Assembly: GCF_040536835.1 (NCBI RefSeq)
Contig: NZ_CP159578.1
Coordinates: 2,232,001 to 2,296,000 of the forward strand
Origin: Salinicola endophyticus
GTDB lineage: Bacteria > Pseudomonadota > Gammaproteobacteria > Pseudomonadales > Halomonadaceae
DNA: 64,000 nucleotides
Reading direction: 5' to 3'
A model generated the notes under the pieces. That model did not search any database, was not told the origin of the DNA, and saw only the letters and a program-made list of their open reading frames with translations. A program made the position numbers and the translations under genes. This document shows, piece after piece, positions 56,493 through 64,000 of this stretch (positions within the stretch are counted from its first letter, which is position 1; every line of letters begins with the position of its first letter).

Positions 56493-57374
56493 TTATGAGG
56501 ACTCTTCGAGAAACTCGAGCAGATAACGCCCATAACCATTCTTGGCGAAGACTTTGGCCGCCGCGGCCAGCTCGCTTTCACTCAGCCACCCTTGGCGCCA
56601 GGCGATCTCCTCCAGGCAAGCGATCTTGTACCCTTGGCGTTTCTCTATGGTCTCGACGAACTGGGCGGCTTCCAGCAGGCTTTCGTGGGTACCGGTATCG
56701 AGCCAGGCAAAGCCGCGCCCTAGCAGTTGAACCTGCAAGTCACCTCGCTCGAGATAGGCGCGATTGACATCGGTAATTTCCAACTCGCCTCGACTCGAAG
56801 GCTTCAGATGCTTGGCGATCTCGATAACGTCGTTGTCGTAGAAGTAGAGCCCGGTGACCGCATAATGGGACCGCGGTTGGCTCGGCTTTTCCTCGAGTGA
56901 CAGTACGCGACGCTCGGCATCGAACTCGACCACGCCGAAACGCTCCGGATCCTTGACCTGGTAGCCGAACACTGTAGCGCCAGAGGCACATGCCATGGCT
57001 CTTCTGAGCTTGGGACTGAACGCCTGCCCGTAGAAGATGTTGTCGCCGAGCACCAGGCAGACGTTGTCCTGACCGATGAAGGACTCGCCGATCAAAAACG
57101 CCTGTGCCAAACCCTCAGGTCGCGGTTGCACGGCGTATTGCAAATCGATACCGAAGCGCGCGCCGTCGCCCAGCAGACGCTGGAAGTTGTCTCGATCTTC
57201 GGGGGTGGTAATGATCAGAATGTCGCGTATCCCCGCCAGCATGAGCACCGACAGCGGATAGTAGATCATCGGCTTGTCGTAGATCGGTAGTAGCTGCTTG
57301 GAGACACCCATGGTGATCGGGTGCAGACGGCTACCGGCACCGCCAGCCAGCACGATACCCTTGTAGCGCGTCAT
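56493..57374 (-). CDS. rmlA: Glucose-1-phosphate thymidylyltransferase RmlA
   Basis: 293 residues, normal RmlA length. The nucleotide-binding signature is [16 protein letters not shown] with [29 protein letters not shown] and [19 protein letters not shown] are the catalytic and allosteric regions. It makes dTDP-glucose from dTTP and glucose-1-phosphate, the first step to dTDP-4-amino sugars and dTDP-rhamnose. It starts within the stop of the truncated rmlB (ATGA). Confidence 0.95.
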   Translation of the reverse strand: MTRYKGIVLAGGAGSRLHPITMGVSKQLLPIYDKPMIYYPLSVLMLAGIRDILIITTPEDRDNFQRLLGDGARFGIDLQYAVQPRPEGLAQAFLIGESFIGQDNVCLVLGDNIFYGQAFSPKLRRAMACASGATVFGYQVKDPERFGVVEFDAERRVLSLEEKPSQPRSHYAVTGLYFYDNDVIEIAKHLKPSSRGELEITDVNRAYLERGDLQVQLLGRGFAWLDTGTHESLLEAAQFVETIEKRQGYKIACLEEIAWRQGWLSESELAAAAKVFAKNGYGRYLLEFLEESS

Positions 57375-57910
57375 GCCGGCGTCCCCAGTCGAGACAAGTC
57401 CAGCCCGTCGGCCCCCGCCTTGCTGGCCGAATAGGGGGAGTTGGGAGCGTAGGGCGAGTTCTCATCGAAGCGCGCCGCGCGATCTGCGCCGAGATCGCCG
57501 AACACTTCATCGGTGGAGACATGGTGAAAGCGAAACGCCTCACGGCGGGCCGGGGTGAGTCCACGCCAGTGGCTTCGCGTCACCTCCAGCAGCGTGGCCG
57601 TACCGAGGACGTTGTGATGCACGAACGAGAGCGGATCGTCGATGGAGCGGTCGACATGCGTCTCCGCAGCCAGATGCATGACGGCGTCAGGCGAATGGCG
57701 CCCGAAGACCTGCTCCAGGGCCGCCCGATCATTGATATCGATCGGCTCCATCCAGTAGCGGCCGGCATAGGCGTCAACCAGACTGTTATCCGGGTGCGAG
57801 GCATAGCCGAGCTTGTCGATATTGACGACGCTATGCTCGGTAGCCGTCAGCAGGTGTTGAACCAGAGCTCTGCCGATGAAACCCGCACCGCCCGTGACCA
57901 CTATTTTCAT
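57371..57910 (-). pseudogene. rmlB: Truncated dTDP-glucose 4,6-dehydratase (rmlB), N-terminal half only
   Basis: 179 codons against the usual ~350. The NAD site GGAGFIGRAL, the MHLAAETHVDRSIDDP stretch, STDEVFGDLG and the catalytic YSASKAGAD are all intact. The next residues, [11 protein letters not shown] and a stop, no longer match RmlB, and the stop overlaps the rmlA start, so the sugar-binding C-terminal half is deleted rather than shifted into another frame. Most likely inactive alone. A full rmlB must then be elsewhere in the genome if dTDP-4-keto-6-deoxyglucose is made. Confidence 0.85.
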
Positions 57911-58100
57911 GCCGCACCCGTCGAGAGTTCTCCGCTGACTGCCAGCATGCCCGCATCGGCAGCGAACGTTACGGTGAATAAGTGCCTCCAGGCGCTCCAG
58001 TTCGTCGCTTATCGGACGACGGAACGCCACGTTCGACACGCCCCTTCAGAGACGAGCGGCCAGTCAGCGAGCGGCGAGACGACTGGCGTGTCTTACCGAC

Positions 58101-58631
58101 TCATTCGACCGGCCGGTCGGCGTGGGTCTCGTCCTCCGCTTCGTCGCTTTCCGCTACGGCTGACGGTGTCACCCTGTCGCCCCGGGGCTCGCCACCAAAC
58201 GCCTCGCGCAGTACATCGTGCTCGGGATTCATATCGATGTTGCCGTGGAAGGCCGCACCATCCTCGAGGATCAAACCAGGGGCGTAGAGCTCACCCTGGA
58301 CCGCGGCCGTAGCTTTCAGCGTGATCCGCTCGGCCGCGATGAGCTGCCCCTCGACCCGCCCTTTCACCGTGATCTCGCGGGCGATCAGGCGCCCCTCGAC
58401 CTGGCCATCACTGCCGACCGTCACCGCATGATGGGGAAAGCTGACATCGCCGACGATTCGGCCTTCGATCAGCAGGTCTTCGTCGCCGTTGACATCGCCA
58501 CGAATCGTAGTCCTGGCGCCAATCCGCGACATGCCGTGTAGCGGTTGGGTAGGCTCACTACCACGCGCCGGCGTGCTGATGGTCTCACTCGAAGCGGTCT
58601 GGCGAAGCGCTTGGCTGGATTTGGGAAACAT
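58101..58631 (-). CDS. Bactofilin (cytosolic, with N-terminal tail)
   Basis: About 176 residues with a bactofilin (DUF583) beta-helix core at about residues 35-130: IGARTTIRGDVNGDEDLLIEGRIVGDV, then six-residue periodic V/I and G rungs (VEGRLIAREITVKGRVEGQL, LYAPGLILEDGAAFHGNI). Bactofilins polymerise without nucleotides into filaments that organise cell wall and envelope enzymes. An acidic C-terminal tail (SDEAEDETHADRPVE) is unusual. The ATG at 58631 is preferred. No membrane anchor. Divergent from a second, anchored bactofilin. The 190 bases to the truncated rmlB show no readable gene. Confidence 0.87.
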   Translation of the reverse strand: MFPKSSQALRQTASSETISTPARGSEPTQPLHGMSRIGARTTIRGDVNGDEDLLIEGRIVGDVSFPHHAVTVGSDGQVEGRLIAREITVKGRVEGQLIAAERITLKATAAVQGELYAPGLILEDGAAFHGNIDMNPEHDVLREAFGGEPRGDRVTPSAVAESDEAEDETHADRPVE

Positions 58632-58694
58632 CGGACAGCTCTCGATCACGGGTTGGCGATATTCGGGCGCAAGCTGCCCGAACGCTGAATTCCT

Positions 58695-58721
58695 TCATCG
58701 GCGATCATGCCGATATCTTGA
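58695..58721 (-). promoter_or_regulatory. Candidate sigma28-like promoter of the leftward bactofilin gene
   Basis: On the minus strand TCAAGATA (58721-58714) and GCCGATGA (58702-58695) are 11 bases apart. The -10 differs from GCCGATAA at one base; the -35 matches at about five of eight. The -10 ends 64 bases before the ATG. Confidence 0.4.
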
Positions 58722-58866
58722 CCACGAAAGGCCTCACCCTCGCGTTTCCGCGTCCGCGCGCGATTTCATTCGCCCCCTAGCCGGGATCAAACCTTACTCA
58801 CTCTCATTCGTCGACGCGTACGACGGACGGCACCGCGTGCCGTGCTACAGAAGAGTCACGGCTACC

Positions 58867-58893
58867 TTCAGGTTTGCGTATCAGCGCCGATAC
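58867..58893 (+). promoter_or_regulatory. Candidate sigma28-like promoter of the rightward bactofilin and flaG
   Basis: TTCAGGTT (58867-58874) and GCCGATAC (58886-58893) are 11 bases apart, one base each from the flgM promoter parts TTCAGTTT and GCCGATAA. The -10 ends about 100 bases before the ATG. Together with 58695-58721 it fills the 361-base divergent gap, in which no further gene was seen. Confidence 0.5.
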
Positions 58894-58992
58894 AAGGATC
58901 AAATGCCTCCGTCAAGATGATGGTCGGCGCCGAGCCTGCACCCTGCCAACGCCAGGAGACGGATGCGGGCATCAGTACAAGAAGAGGGCAGC

Positions 58993-59589
58993 ATGGATTT
59001 GGGAGAGTGGCTTCTACTGGGCGGCCTAGGCTGCTGTCTGCTGCTGCTGCTCGACGGCTACCGTCGGGCACGTGGGCGGCGTGAGCGCGTGCTGACAGCC
59101 CAGTCATCGTCGTCGCTGCAGGCGACGCGCATCGAGAGTCCGCAGCATGAAGCCCAGCCAATGCCGGCCGAAGTCGACGCCTCATCTTCCTGCCCACCCG
59201 CGCCTTCCCCGCAGCCAGCAGCCCCTTCGCCCAGCCTAGCGCGCGACAGCGCGGCCACGTTGATCGGCGCCAGTGTGAGAGTGATTGGTGACATCGACTG
59301 CGCCGAATCGATCCGTGTCGAAGGGCGGCTCGACGGCACGCTGGCAGCCGACGAACATGATGTCGTCATCGGATCGCAGGCCGAGGTCGGCCCGCGGTTG
59401 AGGGCAGGCACGCTGCGCATCTCAGGTCGGGTATCGGGCGAGCAGCGTGTCAAGGGTACGGCAATGATCGCTCCCGGCGCGCGGGTGCAGGGCACGCTCA
59501 AGGCGCATCGCCTGCAGTGCGACGAGGGCGCAAGCCTGTCAGGAAACGTCAATGTCGGCGGCCCTCGCGTGGGCAACCCGCCGCGTTGA
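58993..59589 (+). CDS. Membrane-anchored bactofilin with ZipA-like N-terminus
   Basis: About 198 residues. Residues 1-33 (MDLGEWLLLGGLGCCLLLLL then DGYRRARGRRER) look like the membrane anchor and basic cap of ZipA, including the DGYRRARG that mimics DGWRRMRG. A Pro/Ser/Ala-rich linker follows at about 45-85, then a bactofilin core (LIGASVRVIGDIDCAESIRVEGRLDGTLAA, GTLRISGRVSGEQRVKGTAMIAPGARVQGTL). The bactofilin part is therefore held on the cytoplasmic side by one helix. The ATG at 58993 follows GAGGG. flaG is 88 bases downstream in the same direction. Confidence 0.83.
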   Translation: MDLGEWLLLGGLGCCLLLLLDGYRRARGRRERVLTAQSSSSLQATRIESPQHEAQPMPAEVDASSSCPPAPSPQPAAPSPSLARDSAATLIGASVRVIGDIDCAESIRVEGRLDGTLAADEHDVVIGSQAEVGPRLRAGTLRISGRVSGEQRVKGTAMIAPGARVQGTLKAHRLQCDEGASLSGNVNVGGPRVGNPPR

Positions 59590-59677
59590 GTCGACCAGTC
59601 AACAAAAATGGCTGACAGCGGCTGGATGCTGGCAGCAGAGGCCTCTGATCCAAGTATCGCAACGGGAGTGACAAGCC

Positions 59678-60049
59678 ATGCCCAGCCCCATCGATCTCAA
59701 CACACTATCGCTCAACCTGGGAACCGGGAGCTCGCCGCAGCAGCGCCTCGACACCCTGATGCAGCAGGCGCGACAGAATCTGCCCTTCGCTCAGGAGACC
59801 AGTGCGGCCGCCAACGATGAGGAACGCAAGGGCAAGGGCTACTTGAGCGACCAGATCAACGAGCTCAACGCCGTGATGTATCAATACGGCCTGCGCTTCG
59901 AACTGAGTGACTTCGACAGCCAGGTGATCACCCAGGTCGTCGATCGGGCTACCGGCGAGGTCATCCGTCAGATCCCGTCGGAAGAGATGCTGCGCATCGC
60001 CCAGGCTTTCGCCGATGATCAGGGGCGCCTGGTCGACGCCTCGGCCTGA
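59678..60049 (+). CDS. flaG: FlaG-family flagellar filament-length protein
   Basis: 123 residues. The C-terminal half is a FlaG domain: LSDQINELNAVMYQYGLRFELSDFDSQVITQVVDRATGEVIRQIPSEEMLRIAQAF. The N-terminal half is low-complexity. FlaG proteins affect filament length or stability, by an unknown mechanism. It stands after the anchored bactofilin and probably shares its promoter. A GGGAG Shine-Dalgarno precedes the ATG. Confidence 0.92.
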   Translation: MPSPIDLNTLSLNLGTGSSPQQRLDTLMQQARQNLPFAQETSAAANDEERKGKGYLSDQINELNAVMYQYGLRFELSDFDSQVITQVVDRATGEVIRQIPSEEMLRIAQAFADDQGRLVDASA

Positions 60050-60204
60050 CGCCAGGGTCGCCCCCTCCCGCCACCGGCCTGCTCACTGAGGCAACACAAC
60101 GTCTTGGAGAGCGTGAAAGCACTCGTGGCACAAGGTTTCGACTCGTCGAATCACGCGCCAGCGCTTACGCTGAGGTCACGACTGATGGCCGAGGGAGCGG
60201 CGAG

Positions 60205-61173
60205 ATGATGGGTCGATGGGTGGTGAAAAGGAGAACGCGATCGGTGGCGCGCGCGATGCGTGCCCTGCGAAGCTTGAAAGGCATGGGGATCTGGCTACTG
60301 ATAAGCCTGGCGCTGGGCGGCTGTTCGACCTACGTCAACGCGCCCGACGATGCCGGCGCCGCGGCAGCCCGCACCCCACAGGGGCTCGACTACCAGGTTC
60401 TGCATGATCAACGCTTCACCCCGGCCGACTGGCCGCAAGCGCTGATGGCGGATGTCTATCTGCCCGACAGCTCGAGCACCGAGCTGCGCCCGGCGGTGAT
60501 GATGGTGCACGGCGGCGGCTGGGAGGGTCGCTCGAAAGACGACATGACACCGATCGCCAAGCGTTTCGCGCGCCACGGCTACGTGGTGGTCAACGTCAGC
60601 TACCGTTTCGCCCCCGAGTTCCGCTTTCCGGCACAGTTGCACGACCTGCAGCTGGCGCGTCACTGGATCGATGCCCACGCCCGCGAGTGGCGGATCGACC
60701 CGGATCGCATCGCCGGTCTGGGCTACTCCTCCGGCGCCCACCTGGTCAGCCTGCTAGCGCTGGTGGCCGGCACCGATAGCCCGCTCGATCGCCCCTACGG
60801 TGGCGCGGATACCGGCTTTGCCGCGGTGGTCTCCGGGGGCACACCGGCAGATCTACGACTCTGGGACAGCGGCCGATTGCTGATACAGCTGCTGGGTGGC
60901 ACCAAGCAGGAACTCCCTGAAGCCTATGCCGCCGCATCGCCGTTGACCCATGTTCACGCCGGAGCTCCGCCCTTCTTCCTGTTCCATGGTACCTGGGACG
61001 ATCTGGTGCCGCCCGAGCACGCCCGGGGGCTGTTCAGCGCCCTGCAGTCCCACGGCGTCCACGCCGAGCTCTACTGGATGCGCTGGCGCGGCCATATCAC
61101 CGCCTTCCTGCTGCGTGGCGATGCCGAAGCAGCGGCGCTCGATTTTCTCGCCCGTGAGATGCCCGCCCGTTGA
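60205..61173 (+). CDS. Alpha/beta hydrolase esterase, probable lipoprotein
   Basis: About 322 residues from the ATG at 60205. A basic N-terminus is followed by a hydrophobic segment ending in a lipobox (SLALGGCSTY, Cys ~41). A start at about residue 19 or 27 would give a normal lipoprotein signal. The hydrolase domain has HGGGWEGR (oxyanion hole), GYSSGAHLVSL (nucleophile), GTWDDLVPPE (Asp) and RGHITAF (His). It resembles BD-FAE/carboxylesterases with unknown ester substrate. It probably acts in the periplasm or outer membrane. Confidence 0.8.
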   Translation: MMGRWVVKRRTRSVARAMRALRSLKGMGIWLLISLALGGCSTYVNAPDDAGAAAARTPQGLDYQVLHDQRFTPADWPQALMADVYLPDSSSTELRPAVMMVHGGGWEGRSKDDMTPIAKRFARHGYVVVNVSYRFAPEFRFPAQLHDLQLARHWIDAHAREWRIDPDRIAGLGYSSGAHLVSLLALVAGTDSPLDRPYGGADTGFAAVVSGGTPADLRLWDSGRLLIQLLGGTKQELPEAYAAASPLTHVHAGAPPFFLFHGTWDDLVPPEHARGLFSALQSHGVHAELYWMRWRGHITAFLLRGDAEAAALDFLAREMPAR

Positions 61174-61222
61174 GCACGTTCGGCGGCGGCTCGCTTGCAT
61201 GCACTCCGGCGAGCGCGCACCA

Positions 61223-61241
61223 TTATCGCTTCCAACGATAA
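61223..61241. promoter_or_regulatory. Inverted repeat TTATCG-N7-CGATAA upstream of the SulP gene
   Basis: Six-base arms TTATCG (61223-61228) and CGATAA (61236-61241) enclose CTTCCAA. It lies 27 bases before the sulP ATG and could be an operator or short mRNA hairpin near the ribosome-binding site. Confidence 0.4.
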
Positions 61242-61267
61242 GCTTATGAACAGAGGCCGAAAACACC

Positions 61268-63079
61268 ATGAGCCGATGGCGCCGATGGCTCGCTAGCGAG
61301 CCCCGCGAACGGATTCGGCTGCGCGCTCGCATCGCCGGCTACTTTCCCATCACCACCTGGCTGCCCTACTACAATCGTCATCTGCTCGGCGAAGATCTGA
61401 TCGCAGCGGTCATCGTGACCCTGATGGTGATACCGCAGGCGCTGGCCTACGCCATTCTCGCCGGGCTGCCGGCGGTCGCCGGGCTCTATGCCAGTATGCT
61501 GCCGCTGATCGCCTACACCCTGTTCGGCACCAGCCGCACCCTTGCCGTCGGCCCCATGGCGATCGTCTCGCTGATGACCGCCGCGGCACTGTCACCGCTG
61601 TTCGTGCCCGGCAGCGTCGCCTACAGCCAGGGTGCGGTCACTCTGGCGCTGCTTTCTGGGCTGATTCTGGCACTCATGGGTCTGCTGCGGCTGGGCTTCT
61701 TCGCCAACTTCCTGAGTCACCCGGTGGTCTCGGGCCTGCTGACCGCCTCGGGCGTGCTGATCGCCGCCAGCCAGATCGCCAGCCTCATGGGTATCGGCGG
61801 CTCCGGCTTCACGCTACTCGACCAGCTATTGCACATTCTGCGCCAGCTCGACCAGTTACACTGGCCCACGCTGGGCCTGGGGCTGAGTGCGCTGATGTTC
61901 CTGCTGCTGATGCGCCGCGCCGCACCGTTACTGCGCCGCCTGGGGCTTGCCGCCGGCACCGCCACCTTCATTGTGCGCCTGGGCCCGGTGATGGCGGTGG
62001 CCATCACCACATTACTCTCGTGGACACTCGACCTGCCCGCCCTGGGGGTGGCCGTAGTCGGCGAGATTCCCGCCCACCTGCCGCCGCTCAGCCTGCCCTC
62101 GCTCGACCCGTCCGTGTGGCGCGAGCTGCTGCTGCCGGCCTTTCTGATCAGCGTAGTGGGATTCATCGAGTCGGTGTCGCTGGCGCAGATGCTGGCCGCC
62201 CGGCGGCGCGAGCGCATCTCGCCCGATCAGGAGCTGATCGGTCTGGGCAGTGCCAACCTCGCCGCCGCCTTCACCTCGGGCATGCCGGTCACCGGCAGCC
62301 TGTCGCGGACCGTGATCAACTTCGATGCCGGTGCGCGGACCCCCGCCGCCGGCGCGCTGGCGGCGCTCGGCGTGGGTCTGGTGATCCTGTGCCTGACGCC
62401 GCTGATCGCCTATCTGCCGATCGCCACCCTGGCCGCCAGCATCATCGTCTCGGCGATGACCCTGGTCGACCTGCCCGGGCTCAAGCGGACCTGGCGCTAC
62501 TCACAAAGCGACTTCGCCGCCATGCTGATCACCATCGTGCTCACCTTCCTGGAAGGGGTAGAGGCTGGCGTGATGGCAGGAGTGGGCGTATCGCTGGCAC
62601 TCTATCTCTACCGTACCAGCCGGCCGCACACCGCGGTGGTGGGCCGGCTGCCGGGTACCGAACACTTTCGCAACGTACGCCGCCACGAGGCCGAGATCGA
62701 TGCCGAGATCGCGCTGCTGCGAATCGACGAGAGTCTCTATTTCGCCAACGCGCGCTATCTCGAGGATACCGTCTACGCGCTGATCGCCGATCGATCGGCC
62801 ATGCGCCATCTGGTGCTCATCTGCTCGGCGGTCAATATGATCGACGCCTCGGCGCTGGAGAGCCTGGAAGCGATCAATGCGCGCCTGGCCGACTCCCAGA
62901 TCGCGCTCAACCTGGCCGAGGTCAAGGGCCCGGTGATGGATCGGCTCAAGAAGAGCGACTTTCTCGACCACCTGAGCGGCGAGGTCTACCTCAGCACCTA
63001 CGCCGCCTGGACCGAGCTGCGCCACCGCCTGGACGATGAAGCCCGAGCCAACGCCGAATCACCGGACGCCGCCAGTTGA
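61268..63079 (+). CDS. SulP-family (SLC26) anion transporter with STAS domain
   Basis: 603 residues. About 12 membrane segments begin after a basic N-terminus. LGEDLIAAVIVTLMVIPQALAYAILAGLPAVAGLYASM is the SulP signature, and GFIESVSLAQMLA and TSGMPVTGSLSRTVINFDAGARTP are further core motifs. A C-terminal STAS domain spans about 460-580 (LLRIDESLYFANARYLED, LICSAVNMIDASALESLE). Substrate may be sulfate, bicarbonate or dicarboxylate, which the sequence does not show. It starts 94 bases after the esterase gene. Confidence 0.92.
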   Translation: MSRWRRWLASEPRERIRLRARIAGYFPITTWLPYYNRHLLGEDLIAAVIVTLMVIPQALAYAILAGLPAVAGLYASMLPLIAYTLFGTSRTLAVGPMAIVSLMTAAALSPLFVPGSVAYSQGAVTLALLSGLILALMGLLRLGFFANFLSHPVVSGLLTASGVLIAASQIASLMGIGGSGFTLLDQLLHILRQLDQLHWPTLGLGLSALMFLLLMRRAAPLLRRLGLAAGTATFIVRLGPVMAVAITTLLSWTLDLPALGVAVVGEIPAHLPPLSLPSLDPSVWRELLLPAFLISVVGFIESVSLAQMLAARRRERISPDQELIGLGSANLAAAFTSGMPVTGSLSRTVINFDAGARTPAAGALAALGVGLVILCLTPLIAYLPIATLAASIIVSAMTLVDLPGLKRTWRYSQSDFAAMLITIVLTFLEGVEAGVMAGVGVSLALYLYRTSRPHTAVVGRLPGTEHFRNVRRHEAEIDAEIALLRIDESLYFANARYLEDTVYALIADRSAMRHLVLICSAVNMIDASALESLEAINARLADSQIALNLAEVKGPVMDRLKKSDFLDHLSGEVYLSTYAAWTELRHRLDDEARANAESPDAAS

Positions 63080-63250
63080 GGCCTTAGAGCTCATTTCCAA
63101 ACTTTCTGACGATGGGCGCCGGAGGCAAGGCAAAGCGAGGGTCCTTTGCCAGGGATGGCAAAGGTAGCGCCCAGGGAGGGGTTCACAGCGCCCTCGCGAT
63201 GCCCTGCCGCCGGACAAGCCCACGCCGTCTAGCGGTTGTGAAAGACCCTC
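63080..63250. repeat. Structured intergenic element (family B) between convergent genes
   Basis: The 171 bases fill the whole gap between the sulP stop and the stop of the sugar epimerase. They contain the hairpin CCTTTGCCA-GGGA-TGGCAAAGG (63143-63164), the pair GGCGCC/GGCAAGGCAAAGC and AAACTTTCTGACGATGGGC near the left end. TTGTGAAAGACCCTC stands at the right end. The sequence is unlike family A. It resembles small repeats of Halomonadaceae genomes by eye, which is an impression and not a database result. Confidence 0.55.
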
Positions 63251-64000
63251 TTAGGCATCGGCGAACCCGCCGCCGATGACGTGCCCCGGTCTCTCCAGCC
63301 CTTCGCGGCGACGCAGGATCGGCAGCAGCAGATAGCAGGTGGCCAGTGGGCGGCGGTCGGTCTTGCCCAGCGGGCTCTTCTCACGCGAATAGGGGCGATT
63401 GTCCGCGGTCAGCGTGGCATACCAGCCCCCACGTGCGCCGTCGATCATATGCTGGCCGCAGTAGTCGGCGATGCGGTCGTACCAGCGCCAGTAGCGCGGC
63501 TGCCCGGTAGCGTCGCCGAGCAGCGCCGCGGCGGCCAGGCTCTCCGCCTGAACCCAGTGCTGCTTGTCACGATTGACCACCTCGCGGCGCATGTCCACGC
63601 CGCTGAACAGCCCGCCATGCACACCATCCCAGCCCGCCTCCATCGCCCCTGCGAATAGCGACCCGGCGGTATCCAGCAGCCAGCCACGCGCACTTGGCAC
63701 CCACGCGGCGAGTCGCGTCATCAGCTTGGCCCACTGGGCGAGATGGCCGATCTGAAAGCCCCACGGGCGGTAGCGGTCATCGGGGCGGTAGCGGTGCAGC
63801 TCGAAATCCACCCGCCAGTCGCGATCGAAGTGCTCCCATAGCCAGCCGCCGGCGAGCGGTGCCAACTGCTGCCAGACGCTGCGGGTGACACTCAACGCCC
63901 GCGCCAGAGGCTCGGCATCGCTGCTCACCGCCTGGCAGGCCAGCAGCGCCTCGCACATCTCCAGGTTGGCGCGCTGACTGCGGTAGGGTGCGATCCGCCA
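63251..64000 (-). CDS. AGE-family epimerase/isomerase, C-terminal part
   Basis: The frame stays open to the right window edge, so the 5' part is missing. The visible 249 residues fit the (alpha/alpha)6 barrel of N-acylglucosamine 2-epimerases and mannose isomerases: YRSQRANLEMCEALLAC, RVDFELHRYRPDDRYRPWGFQIGHLAQWAKLM with the HxxxW-type catalytic His region, HWVQAESLAAAALL and CGQHMIDGARGGWYATLTADNRP. Specificity (AGE, mannose or cellobiose isomerase, or YihS) cannot be assigned. It converges on sulP. Confidence 0.87.
   Translation of the reverse strand, partial: WRIAPYRSQRANLEMCEALLACQAVSSDAEPLARALSVTRSVWQQLAPLAGGWLWEHFDRDWRVDFELHRYRPDDRYRPWGFQIGHLAQWAKLMTRLAAWVPSARGWLLDTAGSLFAGAMEAGWDGVHGGLFSGVDMRREVVNRDKQHWVQAESLAAAALLGDATGQPRYWRWYDRIADYCGQHMIDGARGGWYATLTADNRPYSREKSPLGKTDRRPLATCYLLLPILRRREGLERPGHVIGGGFADA

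Noticed and set aside
58009..58016. TCCGATAA on the minus strand upstream of the truncated rmlB, as a sigma28 -10
   Set aside because: The bases 11 upstream (GAACGTGG) do not resemble a -35, and the first base of the -10 is wrong.
1..64000. CRISPR arrays, tRNA or rRNA genes, IS elements and prophage genes
   Set aside because: No regularly spaced direct repeats, cloverleaf-like sequences, transposase motifs or phage structural genes were seen in reading both strands.

Overview
The window is high-GC DNA that reads like a chromosome segment of a halophilic gammaproteobacterium of the Halomonadaceae (Halomonas, Salinicola or Kushneria type). This is inferred from gene content, gene order (gloB, methyltransferase, rnhA, dnaQ as in many gammaproteobacteria), a complete flagellar gene set and small palindromic intergenic repeats. 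No sequence search was possible, so the taxonomic placement is an inference.

Layout. 1-20.4 kb is ordinary housekeeping DNA: the end of a pyrimidine/thiamine-precursor-type ABC binding protein, cho, a YbfF esterase, the queuosine-precursor transporter yhhQ behind a candidate preQ1 riboswitch, an ArsR regulator with a palindrome over its own promoter, sohB, an SCP2 protein, a dnaQ-nudC coupled pair, rnhA, a YafS-like methyltransferase, gloB, mltD, the yejABEF oligopeptide importer, rsuA, a yafV-corA pair and rarD. 20.5-46.9 kb is a nearly complete flagellar locus. fliE faces left, fliFGHIJKLMNOPQR runs right, flgBCDEFGHIJKL runs left to meet it at a strong palindrome, and flgA, flgMN and fliC run right. 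FliA (sigma28) promoters with the GCCGATAA -10 are readable in front of flgKL, flgM and fliC.

46.9-60.0 kb is the unusual part, an accessory block attached to the flagellin gene. Directly after the fliC terminator lies one frame of about 1,580 codons that joins TPRs, an OGT/SPINDLY-type GT41 glycosyltransferase, a degenerate FkbM-like domain, a second GT-B-like glycosyltransferase and a C-terminal methyltransferase-like domain. Converging on it is a tightly packed operon: a truncated rmlB, rmlA, a VioA-type sugar aminotransferase, an ATP-grasp/epimerase fusion and a KpsC/S-like glycosyltransferase. The simplest reading is a pathway that makes a dTDP-4-amino-4,6-dideoxyglucose (viosamine-type) sugar, decorates it and attaches it to the short Ser/Thr-rich central region of FliC. 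Beyond it are two divergent bactofilin genes, one with a ZipA-like membrane anchor, both with sigma28-like promoters between them, followed by flaG. This suggests bactofilins expressed with the late flagellar genes.

60.2-64 kb returns to general genes: an esterase lipoprotein, a SulP anion transporter and the end of an AGE-family sugar epimerase. Several intergenic gaps hold small inverted-repeat elements that abut stop codons. No rRNA, tRNA, IS element, prophage or CRISPR array was seen.
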